Shown here in pieces: positions 57,476 through 64,000 of a stretch of 64,000 nt of DNA. Under the pieces are notes generated by a model. It was given only the letters and a program-made list of their open reading frames with translations. It did not search any database and was not told the origin of the DNA. Within the stretch, counting starts at the first letter, position 1. Every line of letters begins with the position of its first letter. The stretch is from COMBO-56-21 sp041559015. GTDB taxonomy: Archaea; Thermoplasmatota; Thermoplasmata; UBA10834. Location of the stretch: positions 7,630 through 71,629 of the forward strand of contig JBFFED010000004.1 in NCBI GenBank assembly GCA_041559015.1, read 5' to 3'. The translations under genes were made by a program, and so were the position numbers.

Positions 57476-58453
57476 GTGCCCGCAAGTGGTTCTGCCAGGA
57501 CCGGGAGGCCGAAGAAACGTAGCTCGGCGTTCCTTTTCGTGAGGGATGCAGGAATCGCGCTGGTCCTGGTGGCGCTGATACTCGTCACCATGTACGCGTA
57601 CACGGGGCTCTGGCCGCCCCTGGTAGTCGTGGAGTCCAACAGCATGATGCACGGAGATGACAACCTGAGCCACGTTGGCACGATAGACACGGGCGACCTC
57701 GTCCTAGTCCGTGAGGTTGCGCGGGTCTCGGAAGTCAAGACATACATGGATGGGTATGTCTCGGGGCATCGGACCTACGGGGACTACGGAGACGTCTTGA
57801 TATACAAGCCTGGCGGGACGGAATCACGAACCCCGATCATCCACCGTGCAATCATCTACCTCGAATACGATCCAGCCAGTAATTGCTATCGGTCATCCTC
57901 TCTTGAGAGCCTTCCGAAAGGCACTCCGGATGCCAAATGGAACACGACGAACCCAGACGACACATGGGACCACCTGACGAGCACCCTGAGGATATTCCAT
58001 GTCGGCTGGAGCGACCTGATCGTTTCGGTCGATATCGCAGGCATGCTCTCGAGCCACAGGAGCGGATTCATCACGAAGGGAGACCACAACACCAACACCG
58101 ACCAGATGTTCGCCAGCAGCGGACCGGTCGATATCGGCTGGGTCGTGGGCAAGGCCCGGGGGGAGATACCCTGGTTCGGCCTGCTCAAGCTCTGGATCAC
58201 CGACTCCCTCGGAAGCCCCGCGCCTGAGAACAGCGTGCGGAATCTCTGGATATCGATGATACTGATTGTTGTCGCTCCCGTCATGGTCGACATCGGCCTG
58301 ACCTACAGAGAGAAGAAGGCCGTAGCGAGGAGAGGGCATGAGAGGACCGACGAACCCGCCGACCCCTCCGGCGAAACGCCTGTAGAAGATACTTGGGTGG
58401 AAGCCGAATCCCCTGACGAGGAGATCGAGGAACCGCCTGGACGACTCACATGA
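57476..58453 (+). CDS. Archaeal signal peptidase I
   Basis: A 325-residue S26B signal peptidase. N-terminal helix (about 24-45), then the catalytic Ser motif VVVESNSMMH (about 50-59), the archaeal His in place of bacterial Lys at PIIHRAIIY (about 121-129), and TKGDHNTNTDQ (box D/E). A C-terminal helix near 262-280 and an acidic tail follow. It removes signal peptides at the membrane, relevant to the exported proteins in the window. Ends with an 8-nt convergent overlap with cdc6. Confidence 0.88.
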   Translation: MPASGSARTGRPKKRSSAFLFVRDAGIALVLVALILVTMYAYTGLWPPLVVVESNSMMHGDDNLSHVGTIDTGDLVLVREVARVSEVKTYMDGYVSGHRTYGDYGDVLIYKPGGTESRTPIIHRAIIYLEYDPASNCYRSSSLESLPKGTPDAKWNTTNPDDTWDHLTSTLRIFHVGWSDLIVSVDIAGMLSSHRSGFITKGDHNTNTDQMFASSGPVDIGWVVGKARGEIPWFGLLKLWITDSLGSPAPENSVRNLWISMILIVVAPVMVDIGLTYREKKAVARRGHERTDEPADPSGETPVEDTWVEAESPDEEIEEPPGRLT

Positions 58454-59681
58454 GGGTCGTCTGGTACCTCAGCTTGTAGTTCCTCAGCTGGCTGAGAATC
58501 TCGTCCTCTTCCAGGATCTTCCTGGCTTCCACCACAGGAACGCTGGGCTCTATCTCCTTCGTTCTCCCCCCTCTCCCGAAGGATTTCACCCGAGCGTGGA
58601 TAATGCCGAGCATGTCCAGCTCTGATATTAGATCCGTTATCCTGCGCTGGGTCAGGATAGCCATGGATGTGCACTGGCAAATCTCCTTGTAGGTCTCGTA
58701 CAGGTCCCCAGTCGTCAGCTTGGAGTCGCCTCTCTCGTTGTTCATGAGGACCCCCATGAGCACCAGTTTGGACTGGATGGGCAGGGTTCTGATCGCTTCG
58801 GTCACGCAATCGAGCTCTATCTTGTTCTTCGCACGGACCACATCTGACTCCGTGACTATCGGCATATGGCTCCGCTCTGCGATTTCAGCCGCAACCCTGA
58901 GAAGGTCCAGCGCGCGCCTAGCGTCCCCGTGCTCCTGAGCGGCGAGGGCCGCGCACAGGGGTATGACGGACGGCTCGAGCACGCCGGGCTCCAACACGAG
59001 ATCGGCCCTCTGCTCGAGTATCTCCTTCAACTGCTCGGCGTTGTACGGCGGGAAGACCATCTTCTCCTCGCTGAGCGAGCTCTTGACCCGCGGGTCGAGG
59101 AACTCCATGAACCTGAGGTCGTTGGATATCCCAATAACGCTCACCTTCGCGTTCTTCAGGTCGTCGTTGATCCGGCAGAGGTGGTAGAGTACATCATCCC
59201 CGCTCTTCGATACGAGCTGGTCAATCTCGTCGAGGGCAATGACGATGACGCGCTTCTCCTCGTCTATCTTCTCCCTCAGAATATTGTAGACTCGTTCCGT
59301 GCTCCACCCCGTGAAAGGTATGCGCTGCTCGAAATCTTCTATGAACTTGTTACCGATGTTCTGCAGGACCCCATACTGCGTATCGATGACCTCGCAATTC
59401 ATGTAGATGAAATTGACCTTGTTCAGGCCCGAGTCTGCGCGCTCGATTTCTTTGCCTATGAACTTCATGCACGCCGTCTTGCCGGTGCCCGTCTTTCCGA
59501 ATAGCAGCACGTTCGATGGCCTCTGTCCCTCAAGGGCGGTAACGAGGATCCTGGCGAGCTCCTGGATCTGCTGCTCCCTGTGGGGGAGTGTGCCGGGTAT
59601 GTACGAAGGCCTGAGGATGTCCCGATCGCCTTTGAAAAGGGTCTTCGATTTCATGTACTGCTGGAATATGGTGTCCTGCAT
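58446..59681 (-). CDS. cdc6: Orc1/Cdc6 replication initiator
   Basis: A 411-residue archaeal initiator. AAA+ domain: LFGKTGTGKTACMKF (Walker A, about 60-74), ALDEIDQLV (Walker B), sensor ISNDLRFMEFLDPRVKSSL with the initiator-specific basic loop, EQRADL and a lid; C-terminal winged helix (about 315-411: ERGDSKLTTGDLYETYKEIC, TQRRITDLISELDMLGII). It binds ORB elements and loads MCM. The 379-bp region immediately upstream holds four ORB-like repeats. Confidence 0.94.
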   Translation of the reverse strand: MQDTIFQQYMKSKTLFKGDRDILRPSYIPGTLPHREQQIQELARILVTALEGQRPSNVLLFGKTGTGKTACMKFIGKEIERADSGLNKVNFIYMNCEVIDTQYGVLQNIGNKFIEDFEQRIPFTGWSTERVYNILREKIDEEKRVIVIALDEIDQLVSKSGDDVLYHLCRINDDLKNAKVSVIGISNDLRFMEFLDPRVKSSLSEEKMVFPPYNAEQLKEILEQRADLVLEPGVLEPSVIPLCAALAAQEHGDARRALDLLRVAAEIAERSHMPIVTESDVVRAKNKIELDCVTEAIRTLPIQSKLVLMGVLMNNERGDSKLTTGDLYETYKEICQCTSMAILTQRRITDLISELDMLGIIHARVKSFGRGGRTKEIEPSVPVVEARKILEEDEILSQLRNYKLRYQTTLM

Positions 59682-59712
59682 CTAGCTCCCCCATAGAAGC
59701 AAAAAGCTCCTT

Positions 59713-59736
59713 CCCTCCCCACTGTTTCCTGTGGAA
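59713..59736 (-). repeat. ORB-like element 1
   Basis: Minus strand TTCCACAGGAAAC followed by AGTGGGGAGGG: core dyad and G-string as in Sulfolobus and Pyrococcus ORB sites. The best of the four. Confidence 0.85.
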
Positions 59737-59748
59737 GCCGCTCTCGGA

Positions 59749-59772
59749 ATCCACATGAAACCAGGGGAAAGG
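59749..59772 (+). repeat. ORB-like element 2
   Basis: ATCCACATGAAACCAGGGG on the plus strand, divergent from element 1 and 12 bp away. Confidence 0.75.
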
Positions 59773-59934
59773 ACGAATACGGTAGAGGCTACTTAAGCGT
59801 TAATTTTATCGCAGAGAATCATTTTTTCCGCAGCCTGGAAATTTAGGCGATTCGTGCGAGCCAGCATACAATGGAAATCGAGCTTTACGAATAAAAGAAT
59901 TTCTTGTCATGATTCAGACTCCGTGCAGGGGGGA

Positions 59935-59954
59935 CCCCTTTTCTTCCAGTGGAG
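59935..59954 (-). repeat. ORB-like element 3
   Basis: Minus strand CTCCACTGGAAGAAAAGGGG; right of the AT-rich centre, same orientation as element 1. Confidence 0.7.
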
Positions 59955-59991
59955 GCTCCGCGGTCCGTGGGCGCCCCCGTCGGCCGGCGCT

Positions 59992-60010
59992 CTTCCAACG
60001 GAAACTGTGG
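59992..60010 (+). repeat. ORB-like element 4
   Basis: CTTCCAACGGAAACTGTGG on the plus strand, divergent from element 3; its G-string is short. Confidence 0.65.
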
Positions 60011-60081
60011 TTTGTCAGCATGTCTGAGTCGTCTTTCGTCGGCAAGCATCATAATACTGAATGAACACTTGGGCCTTTGAA

Positions 60082-61404
60082 ATGAAGAGGGCCGCGGTAC
60101 TGAGCCTCGAACCGGATTTGGAGGAGCTCAGGTCGCTCTTAGAGAATCTTGATATCGCCGTCGAGAAGGAGTTCATCCAGAAGATGAACAGACCGCACAG
60201 GACCAGCTTCCTAGGACCGGGGAAGATCGAAGAGGTTCATCGCGAGACAAAGGATCTACGTCTCGATTTGATGGTGGTAAACGGTGTATTGCGGCCTTCG
60301 CAACATCATTTCCTTGAGATGAAATTCCAGATGGAATGCATGGACCGTCCTGGAGTGATACTGAAAATCTTTGCGAACCATGCACACTCGCCTGAAGCTA
60401 TTGCGCAAGTCACACTAGCGAAACTGAGATACGAACAACCATTTCTTCGTGAATGGATTCACAAAGCGAAGAGTGGAGACCGACCAGGCTTCCTCGCAGG
60501 AGGGGCATACGCTACAGACGTCTATTATGAACATGCAAGAACTCATGCAAGAAAGATAGAAGCGTCTCTTCATGACTTGACGCAGAGAAGGAAGACAACT
60601 CGTATCAAGAGGAAGGAGAAGGGCTATTCATTGGTGTCATTAACTGGTCACACCAATGTTGGCAAGTCAGCTCTGCTAAATGCGCTCTCAGGATCGACAG
60701 TGGAAGTCGATAACAGGATGTTCTCAACTCTATCTACGACAACCAGGCGATTGCCTGGCCCAAACAGTAGGATTCTTCTGACTGATACTGTCGGATTCAT
60801 CAGGAACCTACCACCAGATCTCATTGATGCTTTCAACTCTACTCTAGAAGAGATATTCCAGGCAGATCTGGTATTGTTAGTATTCGATTCAAACGAAGGA
60901 AAAGACATCATCGAGGACAAGATGACGACTTCTTTGGATATCCTCTTTCCAGAGGTCGATGAGAAGAATTTAGTCTTCGTCGGAAACAAGATAGACCTCA
61001 TATCACACACAATGAAAACGGATCTCATTTCATGGTTCAGGTCTTCCTTTCCTGAGAAGGAACTAGTTCTCGTGTCTGCCAAGACTGGAGAAGGCCTCGA
61101 CGAGCTCAGAAATCGAATCTCTCTCGTCCAAGAGCACTCCTATCTGATTGAGGCGACCGCTCCTCACACGGACGAGGTCTACAGCCTTCTTTCCAGATTG
61201 AGATTGGTGGCCGAGGTATGGGACTCATCGGATGGGCCTAGAGTGAGCATTCGTATACTCTGCAAACCAGAGGATAAGCAGAAGTTAGAGGCGCGAATTA
61301 CGGCACTAGGCGGACAGATACTAGCCTCTCAGAGCAACGCCGCAAAGAGCCCCCCTCCAACAGAGACGGGTTCCACAGGAAACGAAGGGGCCCCCCTTTC
61401 ATGA
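60082..61404 (+). CDS. hflX: HflX-type GTPase
   Basis: About 440 residues. N-terminal HflX domain with FLGPGKIEEVH and PEAIAQVTLAKLRYE, then a coiled coil (about 155-175) and the G domain: G1 GHTNVGKSALLNAL, G2 STTTR, G3 DTVGF, G4 GNKIDL, G5 VSAKTG. It binds ribosomes, likely as a rescue factor. ATG 60082 (MKRAAV) is 29 nt after CATAATACT and fits the family N-terminus better than ATG 60061. The gene body is visibly more AT-rich than neighbours. Confidence 0.9.
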   Translation: MKRAAVLSLEPDLEELRSLLENLDIAVEKEFIQKMNRPHRTSFLGPGKIEEVHRETKDLRLDLMVVNGVLRPSQHHFLEMKFQMECMDRPGVILKIFANHAHSPEAIAQVTLAKLRYEQPFLREWIHKAKSGDRPGFLAGGAYATDVYYEHARTHARKIEASLHDLTQRRKTTRIKRKEKGYSLVSLTGHTNVGKSALLNALSGSTVEVDNRMFSTLSTTTRRLPGPNSRILLTDTVGFIRNLPPDLIDAFNSTLEEIFQADLVLLVFDSNEGKDIIEDKMTTSLDILFPEVDEKNLVFVGNKIDLISHTMKTDLISWFRSSFPEKELVLVSAKTGEGLDELRNRISLVQEHSYLIEATAPHTDEVYSLLSRLRLVAEVWDSSDGPRVSIRILCKPEDKQKLEARITALGGQILASQSNAAKSPPPTETGSTGNEGAPLS

Positions 61405-61412
61405 CTGTACTG

Positions 61413-61808
61413 CTAGAGCTTGAACTCCTTCTTCTTTCTGAGCACCTTGTCCTCATACATCTGGGGCAGTGACCAAGCAAGATACTCAATGTCGTCCAAG
61501 TTCCTGACGAATTTTGCCTTGCTGGGCGTGTCAATCAACCGGGCAAGCTCTCTGGTCTTCTTGACATAGTCGTAGAACCACCATATGCATATGATGAACG
61601 CGATCGGCCCTATCGCTGCGAGCCAAGCCACCCAGTTGCCGAACGGAGTCGCCAGCTCCTCCAAGAACGAGATGACCGACGGGAGATGGTTGCCCTCCTC
61701 CATATTCAGGTACACGCCCGCGATCCCTATGACCATAACGACCGCGAAGAGGATGCTCAGCATGGAGCTAATCTCGAGCCTGTATTCCGTTAGCATGCTC
61801 TTCGCCAA
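61413..61808 (-). CDS. DUF3198-like membrane protein
   Basis: A 131-residue protein with two hydrophobic segments (about 15-34 and 58-80) and a C-terminal cytosolic part with LIDTPSKAKFVRNLDDIEYLAWSLPQMYEDKV and a Lys-rich end. The 'PSKAKFVRNLDDIEYLAW' run resembles DUF3198, known from Thermoplasma relatives. TTG 61808 with GGTGAAGGGG upstream or ATG 61796 is the start. Convergent with hflX. Confidence 0.65.
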   Translation of the reverse strand: MAKSMLTEYRLEISSMLSILFAVVMVIGIAGVYLNMEEGNHLPSVISFLEELATPFGNWVAWLAAIGPIAFIICIWWFYDYVKKTRELARLIDTPSKAKFVRNLDDIEYLAWSLPQMYEDKVLRKKKEFKL

Positions 61809-61927
61809 ACCCCTTCACCTATGCTGGGATAAATTCCCGCCGCTTAAAATGGTTTCCCATGGGTCACCCCTCGACTTCCTACATGTAGGGGGATAGGGTT
61901 TGACCCCAGCCAACGTACGCCCCTGCC

Positions 61928-62581
61928 ATGAGGTCGTGCATCCCTCGGCCGGGGACGCTCGCAGTGCTTCTGCTGGTCACCCTCTCCTCAGTCATCAGCC
62001 TCGCCCTACAGACCGCAGTCCCTGTCGTGGACCTGTCCCGGGTTCGTCTTCTGGACGAAGGACAGGAGATCGTCGCCAGAGGGATGTTGGTCGACCTGCG
62101 GAGGTACGATAGCGGGTTCGAATCGTTGGTCATCACCTCCCCTGATGGCCAGGAAACGCTCAGGGTTCTGGTCTCTCCGGGGCACAGGCCGTCGCCTAGC
62201 GCATACGCCAGAACGGGCGACTCCCTGCGGGTCATGGGGCACGTGTCCCGTTCGGGCTACGATACGATGCTGTACTGCGAGAGCGGTTCCGTATCCGTCG
62301 AAGCAAGGTCGGAAGGGGCATTGACGGTCAGGGCGCTCTCAGATACATGGCACATGTTCCTGGGGGACGAACTGCGGATAAGGGGCATCGTGGTCACACA
62401 CCTGGCATCTGAGGGATTCCGCCTCTACGATCCAGATCTCGTCTGCAGCATACTGCTGACCGGAGCGGTGGACGTCTCGGGAGCCGCGCCGTTCGAAGCC
62501 GTCGTGGTCGGCATCCTTGGCTTGGATGATGTCTCGATGAAGCTCAACCTGCTTGTCACCGACATGTTGCCATCGGTATGA
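61928..62581 (+). CDS. Exported protein with two OB-fold-like repeats
   Basis: A 217-residue protein with an N-terminal signal or anchor (about 10-28). Two beta-rich repeats follow: EIVARGMLVDLRRYDSGFESLVITSP... and ELRIRGIVVTHLASEGFRLYDPD, each like an OB fold as in NfeD-like or 'tRNA_anti-like' exported proteins. Stop overlaps the tiaS start (ATGA at 62578-62581), so they are cotranscribed. Role unknown. Confidence 0.6.
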   Translation: MRSCIPRPGTLAVLLLVTLSSVISLALQTAVPVVDLSRVRLLDEGQEIVARGMLVDLRRYDSGFESLVITSPDGQETLRVLVSPGHRPSPSAYARTGDSLRVMGHVSRSGYDTMLYCESGSVSVEARSEGALTVRALSDTWHMFLGDELRIRGIVVTHLASEGFRLYDPDLVCSILLTGAVDVSGAAPFEAVVVGILGLDDVSMKLNLLVTDMLPSV

Positions 62582-63948
62582 GACGGCAACGCTTTTCTCC
62601 AGGGCACACCATCGGCACGGACGTGCCTAGGACCCTCCTAGCGTTCGATGACACAGATTCCCCCGACGGGATGTGCACGACCTATCTCGCTGCGTTGGTC
62701 ATAAGGGAGCTTTCCGATTACGATCTGATCGGCCTGCCCAGATTGGTAAGGCTCAATCCGAACGTACCCTGGAAGACCCGAGGGAACGCAGCCATCTGCA
62801 TCGGCTTCGGCAGGGGCCGGGGCAGGAGCCAGCCCTGCGGTTTCGTGGGCGGGCGTGAGGTGAGGTGCTTCGAATCGGGCACCGCGGTCCAGCCAGGGGA
62901 ACTCGTGGACAGGGCATCACGGGTGCTCGAGGGCGTTGCGAGGTTCGACTGCGAGATGACCAATCCCGGGCTCGTAGGTGCGGTCTCACGGCCACCGCCG
63001 TCCCTGTATCTCAGGGCGGTGCGGGAGATAGTCGCACTTGAGGAGGTCGAGAGCATACTGACCGGGCTCGGAGCCGCTTGCAGGAAATACAAGCAGGGGA
63101 GGGGCTTGATTGGGGCGGCTGCGGCGATGGCCTGGCGGCCCAGGGACCGAACCTGGGAGGTCATCACGTACAGGCGCCCCGACAGGCTAGGTACCGAGCG
63201 AACGATCAACCCTGACAGCGTAATGCGCATGGACAAGTCCACCAGGGCTACATTCAACAACTACGATTACGAGAGCGGGCACATGGCGATCACTCCCGGG
63301 TCTCCATGCCCAATCCTATTCGGGATTAGGGGGGACTCCGCCGACGAACTCCTCGCGGCCAGGCAGATGATCGAAGGAGAGGAGCCGGACATGTGGCTGC
63401 TCTTCCTGACGAACCAGGCGACGGAGGATCACATAGTGGACCGGAGGGTCGGGGCCCTCAGGCCGAGGGACTCGGCAAGGGTGAACGTGCGAGTCGTGTC
63501 AGACCCCATCACCATCCCCGGCAAGCACGTCATAATCCGCGTCTCCGACGGCGATGAGATAGATGCGGCGTTCTACGAGCCGGCGCGCTCATTCAGGGCT
63601 GTTGCGAGGGGTCTCAGGACAGGCGACGAAGTGACCCTTTATGGATCGGTCAGGGAGACTCCGAGGAGCCTCAACGTGGAGAAGATGCACGTCCGCAAAC
63701 TGGTCGATTTGAGGCGGAAGGTGCACAACCCTATGTGCGCTTCGTGCGGTAAGAGGATGGGCTCCCTGGGTGCCGGGCAGGGTTTCAGGTGCAAGAGGTG
63801 CGGAGCCAAGGCGCCCCCCGGCTCCGAGGAATCGGAGAGAGAGCCCAGGGAGATCCGTCCAGGGTGGTACGAGCCCCCTGTCGCGTCCAGACGACATCTT
63901 CACAAGCCACTTCGACGGATGTCGAGGGCGGACATAGACAATCTATAA
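62578..63948 (+). CDS. tiaS: tRNA(Ile2) 2-agmatinylcytidine synthetase
   Basis: A 456-residue TiaS, which modifies C34 of tRNA-Ile(CAU) with agmatine so it reads AUA. Motifs: AFDDTDSPDGMCTTYLA (about 22-38, metal/ATP binding), RLVRLNPNVPWKTRGNAA, KQGRGLIGAAAAMAW, TFNNYD, an OB-fold (about 325-390) and a C-terminal zinc ribbon CASCGKRMGSLGAGQGFRCKRCG. Archaeal-specific. The start is ATG 62578 (overlapping the upstream stop) or GTG 62623, 15 codons later, where the conserved sequence begins. Confidence 0.93.
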   Translation: MRRQRFSPGHTIGTDVPRTLLAFDDTDSPDGMCTTYLAALVIRELSDYDLIGLPRLVRLNPNVPWKTRGNAAICIGFGRGRGRSQPCGFVGGREVRCFESGTAVQPGELVDRASRVLEGVARFDCEMTNPGLVGAVSRPPPSLYLRAVREIVALEEVESILTGLGAACRKYKQGRGLIGAAAAMAWRPRDRTWEVITYRRPDRLGTERTINPDSVMRMDKSTRATFNNYDYESGHMAITPGSPCPILFGIRGDSADELLAARQMIEGEEPDMWLLFLTNQATEDHIVDRRVGALRPRDSARVNVRVVSDPITIPGKHVIIRVSDGDEIDAAFYEPARSFRAVARGLRTGDEVTLYGSVRETPRSLNVEKMHVRKLVDLRRKVHNPMCASCGKRMGSLGAGQGFRCKRCGAKAPPGSEESEREPREIRPGWYEPPVASRRHLHKPLRRMSRADIDNL

Positions 63949-63962
63949 GTACGCTCATCGGG

Positions 63963-64000
63963 ATGAACGGAAAGGACTTCAGCGGCACCGCGACCGGTGC
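63963..64000 (+). CDS. Possible start of a gene running off the window
   Basis: ATG 63963 opens MNGKDFSGTATG to the window end. A TATA-like CTATAAGT (63943-63950) is only 17 nt upstream, so this ATG may not be the real start. Too short to identify. Confidence 0.25.
   Translation, partial: MNGKDFSGTATG

Larger units (their letters stand above)
59682..60060. other. Predicted replication origin (oriC)
   Basis: Non-coding DNA between cdc6 and hflX with four ORB-like elements arranged as two divergent pairs around an AT-rich centre (about 59790-59925, with TTAATTTTATC, ATTTTTTCC, ACGAATAAAAGAATTTC) that would serve as the unwinding element. Position next to cdc6 and the TTCCANNGGAAAC plus G-string pattern match known archaeal origins. 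Confidence 0.85.

Noticed and set aside
1..64000. CRISPR arrays, transposons, rRNA and prophage
   Set aside because: No repeat-spacer pattern, transposase motif, rRNA signature or phage structural gene was seen on either strand.

Overview
The window is a GC-rich, gene-dense stretch of an archaeal chromosome, most likely from a euryarchaeal lineage of the Thermoplasmatota type. Archaeal markers are TFB next to Gar1, the PolD small subunit DP1, an Orc1/Cdc6 initiator with ORB-like origin repeats, a Cdc48/VAT ATPase, an archaeal A/V-type ATP synthase operon, the tRNA-splicing endonuclease, TiaS, archaeal phosphopantothenate synthesis, two-subunit GMP synthase and a type IV pilin-like exoprotein. 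The lineage call is inference. No rRNA, tRNA, CRISPR array, transposase or phage module was found. Many start codons lie about 26-30 nt downstream of the centre of a TATA-like box, so many transcripts are probably leaderless.

Layout. 1-11 kb: the end of a Gfo/Idh/MocA oxidoreductase, an ICMT-like membrane methyltransferase, a secreted clostripain-like protease, an ArsR-type regulator with an MFS exporter, a PPC/DUF296 protein, a VIT1/CCC1 carrier, an ornithine aminotransferase, a DUF998 membrane protein, a CPA2 antiporter and a Na/Ca exchanger. 11-24 kb: an MFS carrier with RtcA, a PAC2 proteasome-assembly-like protein, riboflavin ArfC with a Mut7-C protein, GMP synthase A and B with PurE, a stand-alone Lrp/RAM domain, PfkB with Sir2, S-adenosylhomocysteinase and 4-phosphopantoate-beta-alanine ligase. 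24-33 kb: gar1-tfb, class I GAPDH, a tiny Cys-rich protein, EndA, Hsp20, Cdc48/VAT, and an HTH regulator coupled to a TraB-like protein.

33-46 kb is the more accessory part. It holds an 1162-residue pilin-anchored FG-GAP protein divergent from an HTH-NTPase with a broken P-loop, a V4R-KaiC-DUF835 cassette followed by CobO, a CYTH protein, a zinc-ribbon CPBP protease, a TIM-barrel isomerase, UPF0201 divergent from DP1 across one shared TATA element, and an ADP-forming acyl-CoA synthetase alpha subunit. 46.7-55.3 kb is the complete ATP synthase operon in the order H-I-K-E-C-F-A-B-D, ending in an unannotated 41-residue membrane peptide.

55.3-64 kb: dCMP deaminase, a membrane-anchored HTH regulator followed by a His/Met/Tyr-rich secreted peptide, signal peptidase I, Orc1/Cdc6, a predicted origin with four ORB-like repeats, HflX with distinct base composition, two small membrane or exported proteins and TiaS. 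Together the genes serve information processing, purine, riboflavin and CoA synthesis, ion-driven energetics, fermentative ATP formation (acyl-CoA to acid) and cell-surface functions.
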